A stretch of DNA of 64,000 nt from NCBI GenBank assembly GCA_049889215.1, contig JBMHDV010000005.1, positions 40,053 through 104,052 of the forward strand, in the 5' to 3' direction. Position 1 is the stretch's first letter, and each line of letters begins with the position of its first letter. Shown here one piece after another: positions 17,056-26,865 of this stretch. A program made the translations under genes and the position numbers. A model generated the notes under the pieces. That model saw nothing but the letters and a program-made list of their open reading frames with translations. It ran no database searches and was not told where the DNA came from. This DNA is from UBA817 sp049889215 (GTDB lineage: Bacteria; Margulisbacteria; Marinamargulisbacteria; UBA817).

Positions 17056-17757
17056 CTAAAGGATTGGGCCAACGAGCGGCAATCGTTTCAATGATTGTCG
17101 CATTGCCCACCACCACTCCCCCAACTCAAAGCCAAACGTTCCTAAGCGATTGGGTGCAGCAAGGCAGTGCGGGCCACTGGCCAACCGTTGCTTGATAACG
17201 CGCATCCCATTCACGCGTTTAAACCGTTGAATATAGCGACGTTCCTCTTTGGTAAACTCTTTGGGCCAATACAATACATTTCCACCGGCCTTGGCTGCAA
17301 CACATAAATCATAAAATTCAGGTAACAGTTCCAATGTGAGCGGGCGAACCCCCATGGCCAATGTTAACTTTGGGATGCGAGGTGCCATAATGGTGTCCTT
17401 AAACTCGGCATACTCTTGCCCACCAACTAAAAAGTTAAATTGCGTGGGATCAGGCGTTGGGCACCACACCACTAATTCTGCAATATCCGATAATAAGGTT
17501 GGGTCGCATTGCAATAGCGCATGATTGCCATAGAGTCGTGGCTTTACCCCTTTTGCCTTGGCCTGTGCAATAATTCGAGGCAATTCGGGGGACAATTGCA
17601 CACCACCACCATAAATATTTAATATATCTCCAGCTTTTGCCGCTGTAGGTAGCACTGTTTTTTCTGATGCATCACGATGCTGACAGCCTAAGCAATCGTA
17701 GTTGCAGGTATTTTGCAATGTCACTTGATGTTGCTGCAAACGATGAAGATGAAACAC
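17056..17757 (-). CDS. Short radical-SAM-like protein
   Basis: 233 residues. CNYDCLGC at 18-25 is the Cx3Cx2C motif of radical SAM enzymes, preceded by LQNTCN. A following NIYGGGVQLSPELPRII segment corresponds to the SAM-contacting strand (GGG/GGE position). The protein is short for a full radical-SAM barrel and ends with a Trp-rich, basic tail (GEWWWAMRQSLKRL), so it may use a partial barrel. No specific substrate family is recognised. The start codon is GTG without a Shine-Dalgarno sequence; no in-frame ATG lies nearby. A pseudogene lies upstream on the same strand. Confidence 0.65.
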   Translation of the reverse strand: MFHLHRLQQHQVTLQNTCNYDCLGCQHRDASEKTVLPTAAKAGDILNIYGGGVQLSPELPRIIAQAKAKGVKPRLYGNHALLQCDPTLLSDIAELVVWCPTPDPTQFNFLVGGQEYAEFKDTIMAPRIPKLTLAMGVRPLTLELLPEFYDLCVAAKAGGNVLYWPKEFTKEERRYIQRFKRVNGMRVIKQRLASGPHCLAAPNRLGTFGFELGEWWWAMRQSLKRLPLVGPIL

Positions 17758-17795
17758 ACTTTAATTTTACGTGTTAGAGATGAAAGTGGTCAAAT

Positions 17796-18217
17796 TTATT
17801 CCGGATAGCCACTCATGACACTAACACATCTCAATAATTCATTTAATTTGTCCGATTTAAATTGCATTAACCATATAAAATGAGCAAACAATTCAATATC
17901 TTTTTCAGTGTCAAGTTCAATGGTTTGTGTTTTGAAACTTGGGTCCGAACTTACCATGTCGCATAAATAAAAAAACTGAACATCATAATGCTTCCATCAG
18001 CAAGCAAGCGTTACAGATTTCGCCAATGAAAAAATAATGCCCGATCGATCAGTCGTCGCATTTTCAAACCGAAGGTTGGTGATGGTTTTACTTCCCAAAA
18101 AATCCGTCAGATATTTAAAGGTAAAAAACCGACTTTTTTTATGGTTGGTTTTTTGTTCATAATAACCGAAACAGGTACTTGATTTTGTCCTTGATGATGT
18201 TGATACGTTATTTTCAT
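17796..18217 (-). pseudogene. Frameshifted remnant of a ~140-residue protein
   Basis: Reading the minus strand from ATG 18217, coding-like sequence moves through all three frames: first about 35 residues (MKITYQHHQGQNQ ... KVGFLPLN), then KYLTDFLGSKTITNLRFEN ... SLAKSVTL, and last FFYLCDMVSSDPSF ... LLRCVSVMSGYPE to a TAA at 17796. Two indels separate the parts. Each part has protein-like composition while the same stretch read in one frame is broken by stops, so I call it a decayed gene. Its family is not recognised. It fills most of the 560-nt gap between the radical-SAM gene and aspS. Confidence 0.6.
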
Positions 18218-18283
18218 GGTGACACTTAACTATTTTTTATGTTTTTTAACAATATAAATGATTTAGATTCTGCCTAGATCTGC

Positions 18284-18312
18284 TAGAAAATCCAAGCTGA
18301 ATCCGCTATACT
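18284..18312 (+). promoter_or_regulatory. aspS promoter, leaderless geometry
   Basis: TAGAAA (18284-18289), a 17-nt spacer and TATACT (18307-18312), followed by exactly 6 nt and the aspS ATG. The predicted first transcribed base is the A of the start codon, and there is no Shine-Dalgarno sequence. Confidence 0.65.
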
Positions 18313-18318
18313 ACAGCT

Positions 18319-20139
18319 ATGAAATTTAATTGGAATCAACGTCAATCATGCCATGACATTACCGAAGCGCATGTAAATCAAACGGTAACACTCGCCGGCT
18401 GGGTCGATACAACGCGTGACCATGGCCATTTATTATTTATTCATTTACGTGACCGCTCTGGTACCATGCAGGTGGTTTGTGATGAAAACCTGAATCAAGG
18501 CATTTACCAACAATCCAAAACATTACGCTCAGAATATGTAATTAAAATTACGGGCACCGTGCAAATGAGATCCAAAGAAACCATTAATAGCGACATGGTT
18601 TCTGGGACCATCGAAGTCATTGCAACGGACATTGATATACTAAGTAAAGCTAAAACACCACCTTTCATGGTATCCGAAAAATCGACTGAAAAATTGGACA
18701 TGTCGGTTGATGAGGACTTGCGTTTGCAGTACCGCTATTTGGACTTGCGTCGCCAACCCATGCAAAAAAACATTATTGGTCGCGCCAAAATCGTCCAAGC
18801 ATTACGGGACACCTTAAACCAAGCGGAATTTTTAGATATTGAGACCCCATTTTTAACCAAAAGCACCCCCGAAGGAGCTCGGGATTATTTGGTCCCATCA
18901 CGAACCCACAAAAATACGTTTTTTGCACTCCCCCAATCGCCACAATTGTTTAAGCAATTATTAATGATGAGTGGCTTGGAGCGATATTATCAAGTGGTTA
19001 AATGCTTCCGAGATGAAGATTTGCGCCCCAACCGACAGCCAGAATTCACTCAGCTGGATTTAGAAGCTTCATTTGTGGATGAGTCCGATATTATTAATTT
19101 AACCAACACCTTAATTAAAGCCGCGTTTGATAGCAATGGCATTGCCATTAACCATGACTTTGCAACCATGACCTATGAGCATGCGCTCAACACCTATGGT
19201 ACCGATGCGCCTGACTTACGTTATGGCATGACATTTAGTGATGTAACCGAGCACTTTAAAGGGTCTGGTTATAAAATTTTCAATTCAATTATCGATGCCG
19301 GCGGTGCCATTAAAGGGTTTGCACTCCCAGGGTTGGCCAACGAACTCAGTAAAAACATGTTACAAAATGATTTGGCTAGCAAGGCTATTCAAGCCTGTGG
19401 TGGTAAAGGTCTGACTTGGATGAAGGTCTTGCCTGACAATCAATTTGAATCGAATATTGTGCAGTTTTTTAGTAATGAACAACTGATTGCGGCTCGTGAT
19501 GCAGTGAATGCAGAAGTGGGTGACGTCATGATGTTTGTGGCAGACACCTCCCTTGATACTGTGAATCAAGTGTTGGGTCGTTTTCGAATTTATTTAGCAG
19601 AACGATTTAACCTTATTCCAGACGACGTGTATGCAGGCTGTTGGGTAACCGACTTTCCATTATTTGAAAAAACAGAATCAGGATTAACGTCGTTACACCA
19701 CCCATTTACACAACCATCAACATCCATTCACGAAGGCATGAGTGAAGACGATATTCTTGCAATCAAAGCACGTGCTTACGATATCGTCATCAATGGCCAA
19801 GAAGTTGGCGGTGGAAGCATTCGTATCCATGATTCTGCACAACAAGCCTTAATTTTTAAATTATTAAAGTTAAGTGACGAGGAGATCGAACAGAAGTTTG
19901 GCTTTTTTGTTAATGCTTTAGCGCATGGCACCCCACCCCACGGTGGCTTGGCAATTGGGATTGATCGCTTGGTATCGGTTATTTTAGCAACCCCATCCAT
20001 TCGAGATGTCATTGCATTCCCAAAGAACCGAGTGGCATTTTGCCCACTTACTAAGGCACCCAGCGTGGTTGATCAAGCGCAGCTGGATGATTTAAATATT
20101 ACCCATAAAGCGCCCATTGAAGCTTTAATCGAATCATAA
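18319..20139 (+). CDS. aspS: Aspartyl-tRNA synthetase, bacterial type
   Basis: 606 residues, the length of bacterial-type AspRS with the GAD insertion. N-terminal OB-fold anticodon-binding domain (VTLAGWVDTTRDHG, FIHLRDRSGTMQVV); class II motif 2 region FRDEDLRPNRQPEFTQLD near residue 230-248; flipping-loop and LDLRRQPMQKNI segments; GAD domain in the middle; motif 3 GLAIGIDRLVSVI near 545. It charges tRNA-Asp (or also Asn if the amidotransferase route is present). The ATG sits 6 nt after a -10 hexamer. Its stop overlaps the ABC exporter start by one base (TAATG), implying coupled expression. Confidence 0.96.
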   Translation: MKFNWNQRQSCHDITEAHVNQTVTLAGWVDTTRDHGHLLFIHLRDRSGTMQVVCDENLNQGIYQQSKTLRSEYVIKITGTVQMRSKETINSDMVSGTIEVIATDIDILSKAKTPPFMVSEKSTEKLDMSVDEDLRLQYRYLDLRRQPMQKNIIGRAKIVQALRDTLNQAEFLDIETPFLTKSTPEGARDYLVPSRTHKNTFFALPQSPQLFKQLLMMSGLERYYQVVKCFRDEDLRPNRQPEFTQLDLEASFVDESDIINLTNTLIKAAFDSNGIAINHDFATMTYEHALNTYGTDAPDLRYGMTFSDVTEHFKGSGYKIFNSIIDAGGAIKGFALPGLANELSKNMLQNDLASKAIQACGGKGLTWMKVLPDNQFESNIVQFFSNEQLIAARDAVNAEVGDVMMFVADTSLDTVNQVLGRFRIYLAERFNLIPDDVYAGCWVTDFPLFEKTESGLTSLHHPFTQPSTSIHEGMSEDDILAIKARAYDIVINGQEVGGGSIRIHDSAQQALIFKLLKLSDEEIEQKFGFFVNALAHGTPPHGGLAIGIDRLVSVILATPSIRDVIAFPKNRVAFCPLTKAPSVVDQAQLDDLNITHKAPIEALIES

Positions 20140-21920
20140 TGCGACAGCACGCCCTACCCAAGTTTGGCTGGGCGCTGCGCCCGTACCGCAACGCCTTCGG
20201 ATTTGGCATCATTGCAAGCATAGCTAATAAGGTATTGGATTTAATGCCACCGTTATTGGTGGCCTGGGTCATTGATACTGTTCAAGGCCTCCCACCTGAT
20301 TGGATTGCCCGTTTACTGCCAAATAGCTCGCCGCTTGAAACCGCCATATTCTTATCTATTTTAGGGGCACTTATCTTTTTTTTAGAATCGGTTACTCAAT
20401 GGGCCTATCAATGGCAGTTTCAAACCACGGCCCAAAAAGTGCAACATGATATTCGTTGCCATGTGTATAACCATGTGCAACAGCAGGACATGACCTATTT
20501 TGAAAATCATCGCTTGGGTCAGGTGATTGCGATTGTGAATGACGATGTAAATCAGTTGGAAGCCTTTTTAAAAAGTATATTTAATGAATTGGTGCAACTG
20601 GTTGTGTTATGCATTTTTGCCCTGTTTGTTATGGGTGCTACCTGTTGGCAATTGGCCTTATTCTCACTTATCCCTGTTCCGATTGTGATTATTGGCAGCT
20701 TGATTTACCAGCGACTCATTTCCCCTTTCTATCAACGTATTCGACACAGTGTTGGCGAATTGGTTGCACGGCTAGAAAATAACTTATCGGGCATTGCCGT
20801 TATTAAGAGTTTTACAGCAGAACGCTTTGAAATGGAGCGGGTTAAAGCGGCATCGAATGACTATAAAACAGCGAATATTCACGCCATTCGTTGGGGAACC
20901 ATTTATGTCCCAATTATTCGAATGGTCATTGCCTTTGGCTTTGCTGGGGTATTATTATTAGGCAGTTACTGGGTACTCTCTGATTCAGGTATAATTACGA
21001 TTGGTGAGTTGGTCTTATTTTCAATGATGATTCAACGCCTGTTGTGGCCACTAACCCGATTGGGCGATATGTTTGATGCCTACGAACGTGCAAACGTAAG
21101 TGCAGGACGTTTGCAAGGGCTATTAGATCAATCACCAAATATTGTTTCTCCAATAACCGCAATTACAACAGTTTCTAGCGCACCATCAATCGAATTTGAT
21201 AATGTTCATTTTAGTTATAACAATTCAACAAAAGTGTTAAATGGCGTTAATTTTACAATCCCTCATGGGCAAACTGTTGGACTGGCTGGATTTACTGGCG
21301 CGGGAAAATCGACCATCATTAAATGCTTACTTCGATTTTATGATCCAACACAAGGACAAATAAAAATCGATGGCCACCCAATTCAAGACTTTGATGTTAC
21401 GATCTTACGGCAACAAATTGCCTTGGTGAGTCAGGACATCTATTTATTTCATGGCACCATTCGTGAAAATATAGCCTATGGCCTTCCGGCAGATACGCCG
21501 ATTGATGCGATTGAACATGCTGCAAAAATGGCAGAACTTCATGCCTTTATTGAATCCACCCCAAATGGTTATGACAGTATGATTGGGGAACGCGGCATCA
21601 AGTTATCCGGCGGTCAACGGCAACGGTTAAGTATTGCACGCGCCATTTTAAAACAAGCACCAATTATGGTATTTGATGAAGCCACAAGCTCTGTTGATAC
21701 CGAAACCGAAGCCGCAATCCAACGAAACTTAAAACAATTAACACAAGGAAAAACAGCACTCATTATTGCACACCGCTTATCAACCATTCGTCACGCAGAT
21801 CAAATTGTCGTCTTAAATAACGGCACAATTACAGAAGCTGATACCCATGATGCATTATTAGAAAATAATGCGGACTATGCAACGCTCTGGGCCATTCAAA
21901 CAGGTGGCTTAGGGAATTAA
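20139..21920 (+). CDS. ABC exporter, fused membrane and ATPase domains
   Basis: 593 residues of type IV ABC-exporter layout. Six hydrophobic helices in residues 1-320, including the coupling helix region ENHRLGQVIAIVNDDVNQLE, then the ATPase: Walker A GFTGAGKST near 386, Q-loop QQIALVSQD, signature LSGGQRQR near 490, Walker B IMVFDEATSSVD and switch IIAHRLS. Works as a homo- or heterodimer moving lipids, peptides or drugs outward. Sequence style is near MsbA/multidrug families, but the substrate cannot be told. Overlaps aspS by one base, so it is probably co-transcribed. Confidence 0.9.
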   Translation: MRQHALPKFGWALRPYRNAFGFGIIASIANKVLDLMPPLLVAWVIDTVQGLPPDWIARLLPNSSPLETAIFLSILGALIFFLESVTQWAYQWQFQTTAQKVQHDIRCHVYNHVQQQDMTYFENHRLGQVIAIVNDDVNQLEAFLKSIFNELVQLVVLCIFALFVMGATCWQLALFSLIPVPIVIIGSLIYQRLISPFYQRIRHSVGELVARLENNLSGIAVIKSFTAERFEMERVKAASNDYKTANIHAIRWGTIYVPIIRMVIAFGFAGVLLLGSYWVLSDSGIITIGELVLFSMMIQRLLWPLTRLGDMFDAYERANVSAGRLQGLLDQSPNIVSPITAITTVSSAPSIEFDNVHFSYNNSTKVLNGVNFTIPHGQTVGLAGFTGAGKSTIIKCLLRFYDPTQGQIKIDGHPIQDFDVTILRQQIALVSQDIYLFHGTIRENIAYGLPADTPIDAIEHAAKMAELHAFIESTPNGYDSMIGERGIKLSGGQRQRLSIARAILKQAPIMVFDEATSSVDTETEAAIQRNLKQLTQGKTALIIAHRLSTIRHADQIVVLNNGTITEADTHDALLENNADYATLWAIQTGGLGN

Positions 21921-23555
21921 TTGCCCGATCCAATACTTCCCACGATATTGGTTCCAATTAAGCTCATCTGACGGGTGTTTTTCTGCAATAAATTCATAAC
22001 GGTCAATAAAATGAAATCGAGGAATAACAATATCCAAATGATTGTTTCTGTCCATATCCGTAATGATTGGTGTCGAAAAGCCCCCTGATTTTAGTGCCTG
22101 AGTAAAAATTGTTTTATAAGATTTATCAAATGCCATTAAACGGGGTTGTTTATCGGTACAACTAATTACGACAATGTCTTCAGATCCATCGCTATCAACA
22201 TCTGCTAATATTGGCGATGCTGCGCCAAAACAAAACCCGATCTGTTGACGGAATTTATTTTTGCCGGTTGCACCATCAAACACAAACATTGAAGTAAAAT
22301 TGTACTTGGGCCAAACACCATAAGAAAATAAAGAAATAATATCCACGCCAGAATCTGTTTTAATCACCGCTGGACTTGAATATGTTTCAAAATTCTTAGA
22401 TACCAATTTTCGCCATATCAACTCACCTGTATCTGCATTTAATTTTAATATCTCACCATTCATTGAATTTGATATCACCATTGCCTGTCCATTTTCATGG
22501 TACATTATAGGCGAGGAAATAATCCCTTTACGTTTACTTTCAACATGCCACATGACTTGACCGGTCAAAATATCTTGGGCTTGTATAAAGCCTCCTTGTC
22601 GTTCACCACCAGACCCGTAAATTATCCATAACTTGTCTTGCGTCTGATACAAAATTGGCACACTCCATGATTCACGCTCAAATGGTACCGGAAACGACCT
22701 TAAAACTTTGCCCGTTCCAGTTGAAATAACATAGACACGTCCTCCTGGCCCTTCTTGATTCTGAATTAATTTACTCATCAGTACGTTGTAAGAGTAATTA
22801 GTAAGTAAATCCCTATTGATGGCTCGTTTTTCACATTTTGTTCCACGACATACCTTAATGTTGAATGTCACCTGTTCAGATTGAGTAAGAAGGTTATTAA
22901 AACTGTCTAATACATGATTACGATCCAAGCTATTCATAATCACTTTATTTGTATCAGTATCAATAATTTGAATATGTGATGTTTTATTCGCAAGCCCACC
23001 TTGAACTGTAATAAAGTCCACAATGCCATCATTATCTTGATCTGGAATTGGCACGGGAGAATTGAAATTACAAGGCAAAAAGGACATTGATGGATTTTGC
23101 TCTGTCAGTTTCCATAAAACTTCCCCACTACGCCCATGAAGCATCCAAACATCCACAAATCGGCCAACGGTTGGAACATCTGGTAGTTGATCGCCATTGG
23201 CATCAATTAGAACAGGCGTACCGTATGCAGATTCCGGAACAATCGTCTTCCACATTAGACGCCCCGATTGACCATTGATCAACATCATCGATGACATCCC
23301 ATCTTCTGACCATTCAAAACCTGACCCAATAATGATGTCTTGAACACCATCACGATTCATATCAAATAATCGCGGTGACCCCACCCCAACTTCAGTCACT
23401 TCCTGTTGCCAAACAAGATCGGCAACAGGAACACTATCCTCTGGGTAAAACAAATAAATGACACCGGCCAAACACCCAAGAAATAGGAATAATATAATAT
23501 TCGAATTTAAACCAATAATTGAATTATTTAAATGACTTTTCTTTGAGGTATTCAC
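21909..23555 (-). CDS. Membrane-anchored FG-GAP / PQQ-like beta-propeller protein
   Basis: 548 residues. A single membrane helix at about 20-37 anchors the N-terminus; the rest is predicted outside the cytoplasm. Repeated blade motifs combine FG-GAP Ca-binding loops (DMNRDGVQDIIIG, DANGDQLPD, DQDNDGIVDF, DVDSDGSEDIVV, DMDRNNHLDIVI) with PQQ-like strands (GQSGRLMWK, GRSGEVLWK, TGTGKVLRS, LTGQVMWH, ADTGELIWR). Such propellers bind proteins or ligands; no catalytic role is evident. The only suitable start is GTG 23555, overlapping sdhB by 32 nt, so it is the last gene of the mdh-sdh operon. The 3' end overlaps the ABC exporter on the other strand by 12 nt. Confidence 0.75.
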   Translation of the reverse strand: MNTSKKSHLNNSIIGLNSNIILFLFLGCLAGVIYLFYPEDSVPVADLVWQQEVTEVGVGSPRLFDMNRDGVQDIIIGSGFEWSEDGMSSMMLINGQSGRLMWKTIVPESAYGTPVLIDANGDQLPDVPTVGRFVDVWMLHGRSGEVLWKLTEQNPSMSFLPCNFNSPVPIPDQDNDGIVDFITVQGGLANKTSHIQIIDTDTNKVIMNSLDRNHVLDSFNNLLTQSEQVTFNIKVCRGTKCEKRAINRDLLTNYSYNVLMSKLIQNQEGPGGRVYVISTGTGKVLRSFPVPFERESWSVPILYQTQDKLWIIYGSGGERQGGFIQAQDILTGQVMWHVESKRKGIISSPIMYHENGQAMVISNSMNGEILKLNADTGELIWRKLVSKNFETYSSPAVIKTDSGVDIISLFSYGVWPKYNFTSMFVFDGATGKNKFRQQIGFCFGAASPILADVDSDGSEDIVVISCTDKQPRLMAFDKSYKTIFTQALKSGGFSTPIITDMDRNNHLDIVIPRFHFIDRYEFIAEKHPSDELNWNQYRGKYWIGQLIP

Positions 23556-24282
23556 GGTTCATCCGCGCGATATTTTCTACCTTGATTTCTTTTGGACAAG
23601 CTGCCTGGCATTGATATGCATTGGAACAACCGCCAAAGCCTTCTTTATCCATTTGATCAACCAATTCAACCACTCGTTTACGTTCAGCATGACCTTGTGG
23701 CAATAATGCTAAATGAGATACTTTTGCAGAAACGAATAACGAAGCTGATGCATTGGGACATGCAGCAACACAGGCGGAACACCCGATGCACTTTGCTGCT
23801 TCAAACGATAAATCAGCCTTCTTCTTTTCAATTGGGGTATCGTTGGCTTCTGGGGCACTTCCTGTCTTAACAGAAATGTAACCACCCTTAGCTATGATTC
23901 GGTCAAATGCTGATCGATCAATCACTAAGTCTTGAATAACAGGTAATGATTTAGAACGAAATGGTTCAATGACAATCGTATCGCCATCATTAAATGAACG
24001 CATATGCAATTGGCACAATGTCACGCCTTTAACCGGGCCATGAGCCACGCCATTTACCATTGCCCCACATGATCCACAAATACCCTCTCGGCAATCATGA
24101 TCAAATGCAATTGGCATTTGGCTGTTTAATGCAAGTGTTTCATTAACAACATCCAACATCTCTAAAAATGACATATTTTCATTGATGTCTTTTGCTTTGT
24201 AAATTTCAAAATGGCCTTTATCAGCGGCGTTTTTTTGACGCCATACCTTTAGGGTAACCGTAATTGTTTTATCGCTTGCCAT
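23524..24282 (-). CDS. sdhB: Succinate dehydrogenase/fumarate reductase iron-sulfur subunit
   Basis: 252 residues. The 2Fe-2S domain shows CREGICGSCG and a later CQLH position; the C-terminal domain has CIGCSACVAACPNAS and CSNAYQCQAACP for the 4Fe-4S and 3Fe-4S clusters. It carries electrons from the flavin of SdhA to quinone at the membrane subunit. The form matches the two-partner type that works with one five-helix b558 subunit. The start overlaps the sdhA stop by one base. Confidence 0.95.
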   Translation of the reverse strand: MASDKTITVTLKVWRQKNAADKGHFEIYKAKDINENMSFLEMLDVVNETLALNSQMPIAFDHDCREGICGSCGAMVNGVAHGPVKGVTLCQLHMRSFNDGDTIVIEPFRSKSLPVIQDLVIDRSAFDRIIAKGGYISVKTGSAPEANDTPIEKKKADLSFEAAKCIGCSACVAACPNASASLFVSAKVSHLALLPQGHAERKRVVELVDQMDKEGFGGCSNAYQCQAACPKEIKVENIARMNREYLKEKSFK

Positions 24283-26195
24283 TATTTGTAACTCCTCTGT
24301 GATAATTTAACATCCTTAAAGGTCAAATCTTCTTTATGTAGCTTGCTCTTCTTGCCTTCATTGCGTTCCCAAGCGGCTACATAACAATAGTCCTCATCGT
24401 TTCGCTTTGCTTCACCTTCGTCTGTTTGGTGCTCTGTACGGAAGTGACCACCACAAGACTCCTCACGATCCAATGCATCTTGACACATAAGCTCAGCAAA
24501 TTCTAAAAAGTCGGCCACACGTCCAGCCTTTTCAAGCGTTTGGTTAAAACCAGCGCCATCGCCAGGCACACAAACATTGTCCCAAAACTCTGCACGAATT
24601 TCTGGAATTCGTTTTAGAGCTTCCTGGAGCCCCTTTTTATCACGGGCCATGCCACATTTATCCCACATTAATAACCCGAGTTCGCGGTGGAAGTGATCCA
24701 CAGTCTTCGAGCCACCAATGTTGCTTAATTTATTGATTCGTTCCTGCACACCATTTAAGGCTTCATCAAATTCAGGAGCGGAGGTTGTAACAGAACCTAA
24801 TGTATTCGAACCAAAGTAATGGCCAATGGTATTTGGAATGACAAAATAGCCATCAGATAATCCTTGCATCAAGGCAGATGCACCCAAACGATTTGCACCA
24901 TGATCAGAGAAGTTTGCTTCACCCAATACGTGAAGTCCAGGCAAATTGCTTTGCAAATTATAATCCACCCATAAACCACCCATGGTGTAATGCACCGCTG
25001 GATATATGGTCATTGGTGATTCGTAAGGATTGCTTCCAGTAATCTGTTGATACATATCAAATAAGTTACCGTAACGCGCTTCAATTGTATCTTTACCTAA
25101 ACGATTAATAGCATCAGCAAAGTCCAAGTAAACGGCTAACCCGCCATTGATTCCTTTACCTAAGTCTGTTTGCTCTTTGGCACAACGAGACGCTAGATCT
25201 CGAGGAACTAGGTTACCAAACGCTGGGTACTTGCGCTCTAAGTAGTAATCACGTTCTTCTTCAGGAATCTCAAGAGGCGAACGGTGATCGCCAACATTTT
25301 TAGGAACCCAAACTCGGCCATCGTTACGCAATGACTCACTCATTAATGTTAGTTTTGATTGGTAGTCACCCTTTACAGGAATACAGGTCGGGTGAATCTG
25401 TGTGTAACAAGGGTTTGCAAAATATGCACCTTTTTTATGCGCTCGCCATGTTGAGGTTACATTACATGCCATTGCATTGGTTGATAAGTAAAAAACGTTA
25501 CCATACCCACCAGTTGCTAAAATAACAGCATCAGCCGCATGCTTTTCTAATTCACCGGTAAGTAGATTACGGGTAATGATTCCACGCGCTTTACCATCAA
25601 CAACAACCAAGTCCATCATTTCCTGACGTGAATGCAATTTAACTGTGCCACGCTCAACTTCCTTCATCATGGCTTGATACGCGCCAATTAATAATTGTTG
25701 ACCGGTTTGCCCTTTGGCATAAAACGTTCGGGATACTTGAGCACCACCAAACGAACGGTTGTCCAATAAACCGCCATATTCACGTGCAAATGGAACACCT
25801 TGTGCCACACAATGGTCGATAATTTTAACAGAGTTTTCGGCCAAACGATGAACGTTTGCTTCACGAGAACGATAATCGCCACCTTTTACAGTGTCGTAAA
25901 ATAAACGCTGAACACTATCGCCATCGTTGCAATAGTTTTTAGCTGCGTTAATACCACCCTGTGCAGCAATACTATGTGCACGTCGCGGTGATTCATGATA
26001 CGTAAACGTATGAACATTATAGCCAAGTTCACCCAAACTTGCAGATGCAGATGCACCAGCCAAGCCAGTTCCTACAACAATAATATTTAATTTTCGTTTG
26101 TTGGCAGGATTTACCAACTTCATGTCAAATTTATGTTTTTCCCACTTTTCGGCGACTGGGCCGGAGGGTTCGTTAGATTTTAATTTTGTTGTCAT
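24282..26195 (-). CDS. sdhA: Succinate dehydrogenase/fumarate reductase flavoprotein
   Basis: 637 residues, typical for the type that pairs with b558 SdhC. Rossmann FAD motif VVGTGLAGASASASLG near 40-55; HSIAAQGGINAAKNY contains the histidine that binds FAD covalently; QIHPTCIP, HYTMGGLWVD and the C-terminal GANRLGASALMQGLSDG are the substrate and FAD contact regions. Oxidises succinate to fumarate, or the reverse. Preceded by AAGGGTG. Lies 13 nt downstream of sdhC. Confidence 0.96.
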   Translation of the reverse strand: MTTKLKSNEPSGPVAEKWEKHKFDMKLVNPANKRKLNIIVVGTGLAGASASASLGELGYNVHTFTYHESPRRAHSIAAQGGINAAKNYCNDGDSVQRLFYDTVKGGDYRSREANVHRLAENSVKIIDHCVAQGVPFAREYGGLLDNRSFGGAQVSRTFYAKGQTGQQLLIGAYQAMMKEVERGTVKLHSRQEMMDLVVVDGKARGIITRNLLTGELEKHAADAVILATGGYGNVFYLSTNAMACNVTSTWRAHKKGAYFANPCYTQIHPTCIPVKGDYQSKLTLMSESLRNDGRVWVPKNVGDHRSPLEIPEEERDYYLERKYPAFGNLVPRDLASRCAKEQTDLGKGINGGLAVYLDFADAINRLGKDTIEARYGNLFDMYQQITGSNPYESPMTIYPAVHYTMGGLWVDYNLQSNLPGLHVLGEANFSDHGANRLGASALMQGLSDGYFVIPNTIGHYFGSNTLGSVTTSAPEFDEALNGVQERINKLSNIGGSKTVDHFHRELGLLMWDKCGMARDKKGLQEALKRIPEIRAEFWDNVCVPGDGAGFNQTLEKAGRVADFLEFAELMCQDALDREESCGGHFRTEHQTDEGEAKRNDEDYCYVAAWERNEGKKSKLHKEDLTFKDVKLSQRSYK

Positions 26196-26208
26196 CGATA
26201 CACCCTTT

Positions 26209-26856
26209 CTAAAAACTTACCAAGATATATACTGGGATCGAGCTGTATGCAACAGCAATTGCAACACCCAATACTTTACTTGCTACTGTAATCTTTGCTT
26301 GATTGGAATCTGACATAAAACCAAATGTTTGAAACACACTTTGAAACGCATGGTACATGTGCAAACCAACACTTGCCATTGCAACAATGTAAAGGATTGC
26401 ATGAATGGGGTCACCCAATGTATTTACAACCAATCCAAATAAACCGTAATCAATGCCCTCAATCACACCAACTTTTTCAGCCAATGAAAAATCAAGTAAA
26501 TGAAATATGATATACAGTAAAATAATGGTTCCTGTTAATGGCATTAGCTGGGTCGCCAATGAACTTTCTTTGCGGTGATTTTGGTACTTATAATACCGAT
26601 CTTTACGCGCCTTTTTATTGGTAATCACCAAATTCATGGTAAATCCCATGTGCAAAACAAACGCTGCAAGTAATCCAATGCGAGCCACCCATAATAACGG
26701 GCCTAAATCATGCAAAAACTGGGCATATGCATTATACGCTTCAGCACCTTTGTAAATCAGAAAGTTACCAGACAAATGAGCCAATACAAAACCGACCATG
26801 GCAAGGCCAGTTATTCCGACAATCTGTTTTTTCTGAATGGTTGATAATTTCATCAT
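26209..26856 (-). CDS. sdhC: Succinate dehydrogenase cytochrome b558 subunit
   Basis: 215 residues with five predicted membrane helices and conserved histidines in HLSGNFLIYKGAEAYN, VLHMGFTMN, IFHLLDF and GLHMYHAFQSVFQTFG, which match the di-haem ligands of the single-subunit b558 family. Anchors SdhAB and exchanges electrons with quinone or menaquinone. AGGAGG lies just upstream of the ATG pair. Nine nt downstream of mdh, so in the same operon. Confidence 0.92.
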   Translation of the reverse strand: MMKLSTIQKKQIVGITGLAMVGFVLAHLSGNFLIYKGAEAYNAYAQFLHDLGPLLWVARIGLLAAFVLHMGFTMNLVITNKKARKDRYYKYQNHRKESSLATQLMPLTGTIILLYIIFHLLDFSLAEKVGVIEGIDYGLFGLVVNTLGDPIHAILYIVAMASVGLHMYHAFQSVFQTFGFMSDSNQAKITVASKVLGVAIAVAYSSIPVYILVSF

Positions 26857-26865
26857 TCAATCCTC

